From Synechococcus sp. MU1643 (GTDB taxonomy: Bacteria; Cyanobacteriota; Cyanobacteriia; PCC-6307; Cyanobiaceae), in the NCBI RefSeq assembly GCF_020514095.1, contig NZ_VTKY01000001.1:186001-250000 (forward strand): a DNA stretch of 64,000 nucleotides. Reading direction: 5' to 3'. A model generated the notes under the pieces. That model worked only from the letters and a program-made list of their open reading frames with translations. It was not told where the DNA came from and did not search any database. The position numbers and the translations under genes are program-made. Below, piece after piece: positions 23,623-31,616 of the stretch; the first letter of the stretch is position 1, and each line of letters begins with the position of its first letter.

Positions 23623-23895
23623 ATGACATCACTCGACGACCCTGAATCCATCCGTCATTTTCAGTCGCTCTGCGATGCCTGCCAGGAGCTGACCACCAGA
23701 TATCACACCCCTTCAGAGTTGCGGTTGTATTCCGATGGTTACCTGCATGCGTTGCGAAAGTCAGGAACTCTTGATCCCCGCTCTCAGCATCGCCTTGAGC
23801 AATTGATCGATCGCTGGATCATGGATCCCTCCAGCTTCATTGGCCCTGACGGGGATGTGAGCACCTTGTACATGCGTCATCCCCAGGGTTATTGA
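23623..23895 (+). CDS. conserved cyanobacterial protein (DUF6761-like)
   Basis: A 90-residue soluble protein starting MTSLDDPESIRHFQSLCD. It has TRYHTPSELRLYSDGYLHALRKSGTL followed by RLEQLIDRWIMDPS, a pattern I associate with a short conserved cyanobacterial family of unknown function (DUF6761). An ATG three codons upstream is an alternative start. It is divergent from the regulator at 23548 and convergent with the glutaredoxin. Confidence 0.75.
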   Translation: MTSLDDPESIRHFQSLCDACQELTTRYHTPSELRLYSDGYLHALRKSGTLDPRSQHRLEQLIDRWIMDPSSFIGPDGDVSTLYMRHPQGY

Positions 23896-23896
23896 A

Positions 23897-24220
23897 TTAG
23901 CTGGCGAGCGCGATTTCCAGCTTTTCGCGAAGTTCTCCGGAGTTATACATCTCGATCAGGATGTCGGAACCGCCCAAGAATTCTGCTTTTACATACACCT
24001 GAGGAATGGTGGGCCAACTGGAAAACTCTTTGATTCCCTGACGGATTTCAGGATCGGAAAGCACGTCGAATGTTTCGAATGCCACACCGAGGGAGTGCAA
24101 AATTTGCACCACATTGTTTGAGAATCCGCACTGGGGCATCAGCTTGGAGCCCTTCATGAACACGAAGATCGGGCTGGAAGCGACCAGCGTTTCGATGCGA
24201 GCTTTGGTGGAGGTGTCCAT
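23897..24220 (-). CDS. grxD: monothiol glutaredoxin (CGFS type)
   Basis: A 107-residue Grx4/GrxD-type protein with the active site CGFS (PQCGFSNNVVQIL, about residue 31), the cis-Pro segment WPTIPQVYVKAEFLGGSD and a C-terminal glutathione-contact GG(S)D. Family members bind [2Fe-2S] clusters with glutathione and pass them on, often with BolA proteins. The bolA gene lies 38 bases upstream on the same strand. Confidence 0.95.
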   Translation of the reverse strand: MDTSTKARIETLVASSPIFVFMKGSKLMPQCGFSNNVVQILHSLGVAFETFDVLSDPEIRQGIKEFSSWPTIPQVYVKAEFLGGSDILIEMYNSGELREKLEIALAS

Positions 24221-24258
24221 CGTTGAGCGTGGGTAAAGCGTTATGCGGACGCAGTGTC

Positions 24259-24489
24259 CTAAGGGGTTGAGGTGTTGAGGGCGAGGGCATGAATCGCTTC
24301 GCTGGCCAATTCCTGCTGCAGCGCGCTGTACACCATTTGATGTTGACGGATGCGTGAAAGGCCGGCAAAAGCGGACGACACAACTGTCACTTGGAGGTGA
24401 TCGCCGCCACCGGTGAGGTCTTCAACAGTGACGTTGGCGTCGGGAATGACCTGTTGGATCGCTGCTTCAACGGCATCCGGCTGCACCAT
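24259..24489 (-). CDS. bolA: BolA-family protein
   Basis: A 76-residue BolA/YrbA-like protein: [32 protein letters not shown], with the loop residues and His used in shared Fe-S cluster binding, then [17 protein letters not shown], the conserved helix. It is encoded next to the monothiol glutaredoxin, its usual partner in iron-sulfur cluster sensing or transfer. The length is normal. Confidence 0.93.
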   Translation of the reverse strand: MVQPDAVEAAIQQVIPDANVTVEDLTGGGDHLQVTVVSSAFAGLSRIRQHQMVYSALQQELASEAIHALALNTSTP

Positions 24490-24537
24490 GGCGGTGGTTA
24501 CGTAAGGGAGAACTGGCTCAGATGTTGACAGACCGGC

Positions 24538-25065
24538 TCATTGGCCGGCTGCTGATGCGCCCCGGAATTCAGTTTCAACGAAGCCCAGTTCCAGCAGGCT
24601 CTGATAGGCCTTTTGTCCCTGGGGTTTGGCGGGTGTCATCAGCTTGACCACCTCGACAAGCACTGGAACAGCCACTTCGGGCTGGTTCTGACGGCGGAAC
24701 AGGGCGGCCAGGCGGAGGTTGGTTTCAGCCAACAGTTCAAGGGCTTCACGCCCCTTGGTATCCATCTCACGAGGAATCCGAGCATCCAGCCCGCGGAAGG
24801 CACCACTCAGGTCGCGGTAGAAGGCCAGCAGTTGCTTGGAGGCTTTGCGGGCTTTGTCGTAATCGGCCCGTGCCTCAGCCAGATCTCCCCGGCTGGCGGC
24901 GGCATCCCCTGCGGCAAGCATCGAACGGACGGCCGCTGGGTTGAAACCACCCTGGGTCTGAGCCAGAACGCGGTTCTCGGCTGATGTTTGGGCGATGCCA
25001 GGAGCGGCGGTGACGCCCAGGGTTGCCACGAGTGCAGCAGTCGTCAGCAATGTGCGACAACCCAT
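24538..25065 (-). CDS. exported helical protein (175 aa)
   Basis: Start ATG 25065 gives a Sec-type signal peptide (MGCRTLLTTAALVATLGVTAAPGIAQ), probably cleaved after Ala-Gln; frames further upstream only shadow plsC. The mature protein is helical: SMLAAGDAAASRGDLAEARADYDKARKASKQLLAFYRDLSG, then ALELLAETNLRLAALFRR and PVLVEVVKLM, which resembles TPR-like repeats. A periplasmic or lumenal scaffold is plausible. Confidence 0.75.
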   Translation of the reverse strand: MGCRTLLTTAALVATLGVTAAPGIAQTSAENRVLAQTQGGFNPAAVRSMLAAGDAAASRGDLAEARADYDKARKASKQLLAFYRDLSGAFRGLDARIPREMDTKGREALELLAETNLRLAALFRRQNQPEVAVPVLVEVVKLMTPAKPQGQKAYQSLLELGFVETEFRGASAAGQ

Positions 25066-25093
25066 GAGACCAGCAAGAAAACGTGCGCGGACT

Positions 25094-25849
25094 TTAGAAG
25101 CTTTGTAGGGGTCGGCCAACGGCAGCACGGGCCGCTTGTTCAGCCGTATGCATTGCAGCAGCGAGGTGGCTGTTGAATTTCCGCGTCGCCTCGCGATCTC
25201 CCTTGGCTGGCACGGTGAGCGGTTCTCCGAAACAGATGGCTGCTCGGCTGAAAGGCCGTGGTGGGGCCTGGCTGTAGCCCAAACCAACGGGAACCACAGG
25301 AACGGAAACGCCGCGGCTCTGGGCCAGTTGGGCCAGACGCACCAGGCCAGGCCTCAGTTCAATCGCCTCGTCCTGCCGGTGAATCCTGCCTTCGGGGAAC
25401 ATCACCACCTGCTGCCCGTCGGCCAGCAGGTCGATGGCAAGACGCAGGGTGGTCATCGAGGGCCGTCCCTGGTCCACCGGGAAGCAGCCGAGCCGTTGCA
25501 GAAACCAGCCCTGCAGCCCACGCATTTCGGTGGTGGTGACCATGAAGCGGCAGTCGCGTCCACTGACCCGACGGCCTGCTGCCATCGGCAGCATCAGGGC
25601 ATCCCAGCGGGCGCGGTGCGTTGGCGCCAGCAGTACCGGACCCTGATGGGGAAGATGTTCTGGGTTCAGCACCAGGCGCTCACGGAACTGAAAGCGCAGC
25701 GCCAGATCCTGGGTGGAGAACATCGCCAGGGGGGCCCAGAAGCTGTCGATACCGACACTCAGGCTGTTTTCTCGTGTCGCCAGGGCCGCTTGCAACGGGC
25801 TGATCGAATTCGGTGCTTGAGAACCTAAATCCCTCAGGCAAAGCTGCAT
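25094..25849 (-). CDS. plsC: 1-acylglycerol-3-phosphate acyltransferase
   Basis: A 251-residue PlsC-family acyltransferase, which makes phosphatidic acid from lysophosphatidic acid in membrane lipid synthesis. Motif I is H-R-A-R-W-D (HxxxxD, about residue 80) and motif III is FPEGRIHRQ; the segment between has GCFPVDQGRPS, typical for substrate binding. The N-terminus is longer than in short forms but lacks an obvious membrane helix. It is divergent from pdxJ. Confidence 0.9.
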   Translation of the reverse strand: MQLCLRDLGSQAPNSISPLQAALATRENSLSVGIDSFWAPLAMFSTQDLALRFQFRERLVLNPEHLPHQGPVLLAPTHRARWDALMLPMAAGRRVSGRDCRFMVTTTEMRGLQGWFLQRLGCFPVDQGRPSMTTLRLAIDLLADGQQVVMFPEGRIHRQDEAIELRPGLVRLAQLAQSRGVSVPVVPVGLGYSQAPPRPFSRAAICFGEPLTVPAKGDREATRKFNSHLAAAMHTAEQAARAAVGRPLQSF

Positions 25850-25875
25850 AGGATCCGGCCAACGACAGCCCCGAC

Positions 25876-26625
25876 ATGGCCAGCCTCGGCGTCAATATCG
25901 ATCACATCGCCAACATCCGTGAAGCACGGCGAACCGTCGAGCCAGACCCGGTGTCAATGGCATTCATCGCCGAACTGGGTGGGGCTGATGGGATCACCGT
26001 TCATCTGCGGGAAGATCGGCGTCACATCCAGGATCGGGATGTGGAGTTGCTGCGCCAGAACGTTCGCTCCCGCCTCAATCTGGAAATGGCCGCCACCGAG
26101 GAGATGGTGGCGATTGCGCTGCGGATCAAGCCCGACATGGTCACCCTGGTGCCCGAACGGCGGGAGGAGGTCACTACGGAGGGGGGCCTAGATGTGGCCG
26201 GACAAGAGGCTTCCCTGGGCGGCATTGTGCAAACCCTTCAGGCCGCCAGGATTCCGGTGAGCCTTTTTGTGGATCCGGAGGCCACCCAGCTTCAGGCCTG
26301 CAAAAACACGGGGGCTTGCTGGGTGGAATTGCACACGGGCCGCTACTCCGATGCCGATTGGAGCACCCAGCCGCAGGAGCTGGCGCGCTTGCAGGAGGGC
26401 ACGGCCATCGCCCGGCAGCTCGGTCTGCGGGTCAATGCCGGCCATGGCCTCACGTATCAGAACGTTGAGCCCATCGCGGCCATCCCCGGGATGGAGGAAC
26501 TCAACATCGGCCACACGATCGTGGCCCGCTCAGTCGCCGTCGGACTGCAACAGGCTGTGCGGGATATGAAGGTCTTGGTTCAGAATCCCCGCCTTGATCC
26601 CCTTTTCGGACAGGCGCCCGGATGA
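25876..26625 (+). CDS. pdxJ: pyridoxine 5'-phosphate synthase
   Basis: A 249-residue PdxJ, which condenses deoxyxylulose 5-phosphate with aminoacetone phosphate derivative to form pyridoxine phosphate (DXP-dependent vitamin B6 route). Hallmarks: [46 protein letters not shown] and [12 protein letters not shown]. Length normal. Its stop overlaps the ycf54 start by four bases (ATGA). Confidence 0.97.
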   Translation: MASLGVNIDHIANIREARRTVEPDPVSMAFIAELGGADGITVHLREDRRHIQDRDVELLRQNVRSRLNLEMAATEEMVAIALRIKPDMVTLVPERREEVTTEGGLDVAGQEASLGGIVQTLQAARIPVSLFVDPEATQLQACKNTGACWVELHTGRYSDADWSTQPQELARLQEGTAIARQLGLRVNAGHGLTYQNVEPIAAIPGMEELNIGHTIVARSVAVGLQQAVRDMKVLVQNPRLDPLFGQAPG

Positions 26626-26942
26626 CCACTTATCACTTCGTTGCAGCCAGCGAGCGATTCCTCACCGTGGAGGAGCCGTTGGAGGAAGTGCTGCGGGAGC
26701 GCCAACGCAACTACGCCGAAACCGGCAAGACCATCGATTTCTGGCTGGTTAAGCAACCGGCCTTCCTGTCTTCCCCCGAGCTGGCTGAGCTCAAGGCAAC
26801 TATTCCCCAGCCCGCTGCCGCCGTGGTGTCCACCGATCCCACCTTCATCACCTTCCTCAAACTGCGTTTGGAGTACGTGGCTGTAGGGGCCTTTGAGGCA
26901 CCATCCGCGGGGATCCCCGATGCCCTTGCCGCTGCCGTCTGA
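26622..26942 (+). CDS. ycf54: Ycf54, Mg-protoporphyrin ester cyclase factor
   Basis: A 106-residue Ycf54 protein, an accessory factor needed for the oxidative cyclase that makes the fifth ring of chlorophyll. Signature: [27 protein letters not shown] and [20 protein letters not shown]. It is cytosolic and associates with the membrane-linked cyclase. It is coupled to pdxJ upstream and shares one base (TGATG) with the following gene. Confidence 0.95.
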   Translation: MTTYHFVAASERFLTVEEPLEEVLRERQRNYAETGKTIDFWLVKQPAFLSSPELAELKATIPQPAAAVVSTDPTFITFLKLRLEYVAVGAFEAPSAGIPDALAAAV

Positions 26943-27277
26943 TGAATCCCAGTTCCCTTCCCGTTCAGCAGCGCATCGCACTACTGGTGCAGGCCCTCGA
27001 TGGTGCAGAGAAAACCAACAAGGCGTTGGCCACCTGTGCCGACGGGGACGCGATGGTGGATATCCTGCTGGGGGCTTCGGCAAAGCTGGGGTTGGGGCTA
27101 ACCCGCCGGGATCTCACGGAGACGCCGCCGATTCGCGACTGGATCTGGTTCAAGAACAACGACCCGTTGGTCACCGTGGGTGATGCCAAACCCCGCTATC
27201 GCCGCGAAACCCCCGAAAAGCCCAAGCCAGACCCGAGCCAAGCCAAAGAACGCAAGCGCTTTCTCGGTTTGTTCTGA
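26942..27277 (+). CDS. hypothetical protein after ycf54 (111 aa)
   Basis: A 111-residue soluble protein: LPVQQRIALLVQALDGAEKTNKALATCADGDAMVDILLGASAKLGLGLTRRDL gives a helical N-terminal half, followed by IRDWIWFKNND and a Lys/Pro/Glu-rich tail ending KRFLGLF. The helical half resembles short nif11-like leader domains, but I would not assign it. It is translationally coupled to ycf54. Confidence 0.75.
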   Translation: MNPSSLPVQQRIALLVQALDGAEKTNKALATCADGDAMVDILLGASAKLGLGLTRRDLTETPPIRDWIWFKNNDPLVTVGDAKPRYRRETPEKPKPDPSQAKERKRFLGLF

Positions 27278-27320
27278 TCTGCATTCCCAATTCTCGGCGC
27301 TGCCTGGCTGAGTATCAGAA

Positions 27321-27965
27321 TTGACGCATCTCCAGGTTGTTGCTTTGAACCTGCGCAGACACCGGCACTGGGTGATTGGAGATGTGCATGGCTGCCTTCA
27401 GCCCCTTTGCCATCTGCTCGCCAGCCTGCCGCCGAACGACCATCTGGTCTTCTGCGGGGATGTGATTAACCGGGGTGAAGCAATTCCGGCAACGATGGAT
27501 CTCGTCTGGGACCTGGTCCAGGCCGGCAGTGCCACATGGCTGCGCGGGAACCATGAGCAAGACCTTATTGATGCCCTGGAATCCCGGGACTGCTTGAGTC
27601 AACACGCCACCTATACCCAGTTGGGCGACAGCAGCGCTCGCCAATGGTTGCCACGTCTGCAACAGCTTCCGCTCGTTTACCGCGGTGACGGTTGGTGCGC
27701 CACCCATGCCGGGTTCGACGCAGCGGGCCAACCGGATCTCTCCATTCGTGATCCCTTCTGGGAGACCTATGACGGTCGTTTTGGCCAGGTTGTTGTGGGC
27801 CATACCCCGCGTCCCCAGGTGGAACACATCGGCGCGATCGTTCTGATCGACACCGGTGCGGTTTTCGGGGGTTGTTTGTCGGCCTACTGCCCGGAAACGG
27901 ACGCGGTCGTTCAGGTGCAAGGCGTCGTAACCGATGCCGTGCTGGCTGGAGTTGGTCCTTGCTGA
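27321..27965 (+). CDS. metallophosphoesterase (PPP-type)
   Basis: A 214-residue calcineurin-like phosphoesterase with the full metal-binding set: GDVHG (about residue 18), GDVINRG, RGNHE, a His in ATHAGFD and VVVGHTP. It resembles bacterial serine/threonine phosphatases and symmetrical Ap4A hydrolases; the substrate is not determinable. The start is TTG 27321. It overlaps the recC start. Confidence 0.88.
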   Translation: MTHLQVVALNLRRHRHWVIGDVHGCLQPLCHLLASLPPNDHLVFCGDVINRGEAIPATMDLVWDLVQAGSATWLRGNHEQDLIDALESRDCLSQHATYTQLGDSSARQWLPRLQQLPLVYRGDGWCATHAGFDAAGQPDLSIRDPFWETYDGRFGQVVVGHTPRPQVEHIGAIVLIDTGAVFGGCLSAYCPETDAVVQVQGVVTDAVLAGVGPC

Positions 27966-30900
27966 CGGTTTACCGAAGCAACAGGGCTGAATTTCTGGCT
28001 CGCTTGCTCTCCCGTCAGTTGATCGAGCAGCAGCCGGGCCCCCTGGAGACGGTGGAGGTGATGGTCAACACCTGGCCCACCAGCCGATGGCTGGGGGAAC
28101 AGCTGGCCATGGCCAATGGCATCAGTTCCCTGGTGCGGTTCCCCTTCCCGGGTAGTCGCCTGCGGCAGCTGGTGCGCCAGGTGCTGCATCTCCCCGCGCA
28201 GGAGGACGATCCATGGCGGGCGGGCCAGCTGGTGTGGGCTGTGCTCGAGTTGCTGCCGGAGTTGTTGGAGCAGCCCGTCGCCCAGCCGCTGCGGGTCTGG
28301 CTCACTCAGCGTGAAGGAACCGCCTCAGGGTTGACGCGGGACCGCTGGCAGCTGGCCAGAACCATCGCCGATGCGATGGACGATTACGCCTTGTACCGCC
28401 CCGATCAACTGGAGCAGTGGAAACGGCCGCGGCCCGATGACGACTGGCAGCCCGTGCTCTGGCGACTGCTGGCCCAACGGCTGCCCCGAGCTCCCTTTGG
28501 CCTGCAGGTGCGTGAGGCCGTTGATCGTCTCCGGCGAGGAGACGTTGATCCAGCCCTGCTGCCGGAGCGGCTGCGGCTGTTCGGCATCAGTGCTCTGGCG
28601 CCGGTGCAGGTGGATCTGATTCAGGCCTTGTCTGGTCTGCTGGAGGTGGAGATCTACCTGCTCACCCCGTGTCCGGATTTGTGGCAGCGCTGTGGCAGTC
28701 GACGTGCCTCGCTCGGTGATGACTGGCTGGTTCCGCCCGATGGGGGCTGGTTGGCGGAGGCGCCGCGCTTGGAGGCCGTTCTTGGTCGGATGGGCGCCGA
28801 ATTTCAGCAGTTGCTGGAGGGCTCCGGTGAAGCGCAGCTGGGGGAGCGACGCGAGGGGGATCTGTTTGCAGGTTCCCTGCAGATCGCCGCGGCGGAAGAG
28901 CGCCGGCCCACCCTGCTCGATCAGCTTCAGCAGCAGCTGGTGGATGCCGAGAGCCTCCCTGAACTGAAGCGTTACCCAAGCGATCAGTCGCTGCTGTTTC
29001 AAGCGGCACCGGGTCCTTGGCGGGAGGTGCAACTGGTGCGTGATCGGATCCTGCAGTGGTTGGCGGCCGATCCCGATCTCGCGCCCCGCGACGTGCTGGT
29101 GATGACGCCGCAGATTGAGCGCTATGCACCGCTGCTCAGCTCTGTGTTCAACGACACGGCGGCCATCGGTGTCGATTTGCCCTGGCGCCTCACCGACCGC
29201 AGTCAGCAGAGCAGTCCCGGGTTGTCGATGGCGATGTTCACGCTGCTGGAGCTGGCTGCGACACGCCTCACCGCCACGGGGCTGGAACGTTTGCTGGCCA
29301 ACCCTGCTCTGCAGGGCCAGCAGGGACTCATGCCGGAGGAGGCGGTGCTGATCACCCAAACGTTGCAACGCAGCGGTTTCCGCTGGGGCTTGGATGCCCG
29401 CGAGCGAGGCGGGGACGAGGTGCACAGCCTGCGTTGGTGTCTCGACCGTTGGCTGCTGGGGCTGGTGCTGCCGGTGGAGCCAGGCCTGGCTCCCGCAGGG
29501 GCGGCACCGTTCCAGCAGGAGCTAGATCCCGATCGCTTGGTGCGTTGGTGGACGCTGCTGGACCATTTGGCGCGCATGCTCGATCGCCTGCGACAGCCCC
29601 GGCGGTGCCATGACTGGGTGCAGCTGCTGCAGTCCCTGTTGCAGGAGCTTTTTGCTGAGGGTGGGGCCTGGGCCGATGAGGAGCAGAGCTGGGCGGCGGC
29701 CCTGGAGGAGTGGCGATTGAGGGCCCATGACTGCCCCCTGGACCTCGATGCAGCCGTGGCCTTGGAGGTGTTGCAGGAGGCCTTGTCGGTGGACAGCGGT
29801 CGCTTCGGGCATCGCAGTGGCGCCCTCACCATCAGTGCCCTGGAGCCGATGCGGGCGATTCCCCACAAGGTGGTGGTCTTGATGGGCCTCGACAGCGCTG
29901 ACTTTCCGCGCCCGAGCCGCCGTCCTGGCTTTCATCTGCTCGAGCAGCAACGGCGCCTAGGGGATCCCCGCAGCAGCGATCAGGACCGCTATGTGCTGCT
30001 GGAGGCCTTGATGTCGGCACGCCGTCATCTGCTGATCAGCTGGTGTGGGCGGCTTGAGCGCACCGGAGAGCCCCAACCGCCTGCTGCGCCGGTGGAACAG
30101 TGGCTTGCCGTGCTGCAGGAGCAGTTGCAACGGGCCGGCGCTTCCACGGAGGGGTTGTTGATTACGCCGGCGGCCAACCCTCTCTCCCGTGAGAATTTCC
30201 GGCCTGAGGCGCCGCTCAGCTGTGATCGGCGCCAGCTGGAGGCCCGCCGCTGCCTGGATCGTGCTTCGGCATCGGCCAAGGATGCCCAGGGGCTGGCCTG
30301 GGCATCGCTTTGGCAGCAAGAGTTCACCGATGACGAGGCCGACGGACGAGATGCAGACGACCCGGCCCTTGACCCTGAAGCGTTGCTGGCCTGGATGCAG
30401 CAGCCCCAGAAGGCCTGGTTGAAGGCGCGGGGGTTGCGGCCTGGGGAAGGCATTGAGGCAGTGGAGGATCTCGAGACGCTCGAGTTGGAGGGGCTGCAGC
30501 GCTATCTGCTGCTCAACCACGAGCTTGAGGAGCAATTCATTCTTGGATCGGCGCCTGATTGGACGGCGTCGCTGGCGGGCCAGGGTGTGCTGCCTGCGGG
30601 GGCTGGTGCGGCCCTTGAGCAGGAGGAACTACAGCAGCGTTGGCAGGCCCTGCAACGGCAGCTGGCATCGCTCGGTCCCTGCCGGCGTGAGGTGCCTGTA
30701 CTCGCCGGCCTGCCGATGCCCCTGCTCTACGCCGGTGACACCCAGGTGGTGGTGCAGCCCGGCATGCTCACGGCCGCGGCGGTGATGCGCGGCTGGCTGC
30801 AGCACCTGTTGCTGTGTGCCGAGGGATTGGCTCCTGGCGCCGGTTCAGCGGTGGTGGCGCGCAGCAACAGGTTGGCTGGCGCCGAGGTGCACTTGCGCTG

Positions 30901-31204
30901 GACGGTCTTGCCGACGGTTGAAGCCGAAGACCAGCTGCAGCAGCTGGCGCGGCTGGCGCAACAGGGGCTGGAGCGCTGCTGGCCGGTTCCCCCGAAGAGC
31001 GGCTGGCAGATGGTGGTCAAAGACCGGCGCAAACCGGGGACGGGGGAGCAGGACTTTCGCAAGACCTGGCAGGACGAAGGGGCAACCCCGGTGATGCAGC
31101 TCTGCTTCGGTACGGAGATCGCTGCGGAGCAACTAATGGATCAGGCCGGATTCCAGGAGGCGTGTCAGCTGCTGTACGGCCCCCTTCTGGCGCAGCTGCG
31201 TTAG
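27959..31204 (+). CDS. recC: exodeoxyribonuclease V, gamma subunit (RecC)
   Basis: About 1,080 residues. RecC is the inactivated-helicase/nuclease subunit of RecBCD, which recognises Chi and splits the DNA strands during break repair. The N-terminus LTVYRSNRAEFL, VMVNTWPTSRWLGEQLA and FPFPGSRLRQLVRQVL is typical, as is ISALEPMRAIPHKVVVLMGLDSADFPR in the middle. The start is probably TTG 27959, overlapping the phosphatase stop; the frame is open back to 27872. It is followed by a minus-strand gene and then recB and recD. Confidence 0.93.
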   Translation: MLTVYRSNRAEFLARLLSRQLIEQQPGPLETVEVMVNTWPTSRWLGEQLAMANGISSLVRFPFPGSRLRQLVRQVLHLPAQEDDPWRAGQLVWAVLELLPELLEQPVAQPLRVWLTQREGTASGLTRDRWQLARTIADAMDDYALYRPDQLEQWKRPRPDDDWQPVLWRLLAQRLPRAPFGLQVREAVDRLRRGDVDPALLPERLRLFGISALAPVQVDLIQALSGLLEVEIYLLTPCPDLWQRCGSRRASLGDDWLVPPDGGWLAEAPRLEAVLGRMGAEFQQLLEGSGEAQLGERREGDLFAGSLQIAAAEERRPTLLDQLQQQLVDAESLPELKRYPSDQSLLFQAAPGPWREVQLVRDRILQWLAADPDLAPRDVLVMTPQIERYAPLLSSVFNDTAAIGVDLPWRLTDRSQQSSPGLSMAMFTLLELAATRLTATGLERLLANPALQGQQGLMPEEAVLITQTLQRSGFRWGLDARERGGDEVHSLRWCLDRWLLGLVLPVEPGLAPAGAAPFQQELDPDRLVRWWTLLDHLARMLDRLRQPRRCHDWVQLLQSLLQELFAEGGAWADEEQSWAAALEEWRLRAHDCPLDLDAAVALEVLQEALSVDSGRFGHRSGALTISALEPMRAIPHKVVVLMGLDSADFPRPSRRPGFHLLEQQRRLGDPRSSDQDRYVLLEALMSARRHLLISWCGRLERTGEPQPPAAPVEQWLAVLQEQLQRAGASTEGLLITPAANPLSRENFRPEAPLSCDRRQLEARRCLDRASASAKDAQGLAWASLWQQEFTDDEADGRDADDPALDPEALLAWMQQPQKAWLKARGLRPGEGIEAVEDLETLELEGLQRYLLLNHELEEQFILGSAPDWTASLAGQGVLPAGAGAALEQEELQQRWQALQRQLASLGPCRREVPVLAGLPMPLLYAGDTQVVVQPGMLTAAAVMRGWLQHLLLCAEGLAPGAGSAVVARSNRLAGAEVHLRWTVLPTVEAEDQLQQLARLAQQGLERCWPVPPKSGWQMVVKDRRKPGTGEQDFRKTWQDEGATPVMQLCFGTEIAAEQLMDQAGFQEACQLLYGPLLAQLR

Positions 31205-31464
31205 TCGAACAGCTCGTCGAGCATTTCGTGCATGCGTTCGTTGGAAATCACCGCGGGCTCGCCTACCTGATGGCGAAAGAAGTAGGCCCGATGTTCTTGG
31301 TTGATGCTTTCAACTGCTGCTGCCTTGCGCACCAGCAGTTGGGCCAATTTCTGACGACGTTCGTGGGTCACAACAGGCCGGTGGCTTCCCACAACGTGCT
31401 GGCCTGATGGCACGGCAACACCGCAAGCCCCTGTTCTCTCAAGGGTTGGGTTGCATCCGTTCAC
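31201..31464 (-). CDS. hypothetical protein between recC and recB (87 aa)
   Basis: The minus-strand frame from ATG 31464 gives 87 residues. The C-terminal half is helical and well formed (HERRQKLAQLLVRKAAAVESINQEHR, then RMHEMLDELFD). The first 30 residues are less protein-like; a GTG near 31372 would start at THERRQK. It overlaps the recC end by four bases on the opposite strand. A minus-strand terminator lies just upstream, so it needs its own promoter downstream of 31473 or readthrough. Confidence 0.55.
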   Translation of the reverse strand: MNGCNPTLERTGACGVAVPSGQHVVGSHRPVVTHERRQKLAQLLVRKAAAVESINQEHRAYFFRHQVGEPAVISNERMHEMLDELFD

Positions 31465-31472
31465 AAGCCCAT

Positions 31473-31501
31473 AAAAAAGCGAGGGTTCTTCAGGCCCTCG
31501 C
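31473..31501 (-). terminator. Rho-independent terminator (minus strand)
   Basis: Arms GCGAGGG and CCCTCGC form a perfect 7-bp stem around a 9-base loop, followed on the minus strand by six T. There is no T-run on the plus side, so it is directional. Confidence 0.85.
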
Positions 31502-31570
31502 TCAGGTCGTCTTCAGTTCTGGGGTGTGACAGCACCCAGTCCAGTTCGCAGCTTTCGCTAGCTGCTTAAT
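31473..31570 (-). ncRNA. candidate structured small RNA between recC and recB
   Basis: Read on the minus strand, three hairpins follow one another. The first is at 31548-31565 (arms GCAGCT/AGCTGC, 6-base loop). The second is at 31519-31539 (CTGGGTG with CACCCCAG, one bulge, 6-base loop). The third is the terminator stem at 31479-31501 followed by six T. No minus-strand protein gene lies upstream for thousands of bases, so the terminator is not explained by a coding transcript. The 5' end is unknown. No known RNA family is recognised. Confidence 0.45.
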
Positions 31571-31616
31571 GGAAGTTAACACTGGTTTTGAGAGCGGAGT
31601 TAAGCAGACTCCATCC

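Noticed and set aside
31473..31570. Identification as SRP RNA, Yfr1 or Yfr2
   Set aside because: Conserved motifs of these RNAs (the SRP GGAAG-type loop, the Yfr1 ACUCCUCACAC stretch, the Yfr2 GGAAACA motif) are not seen.
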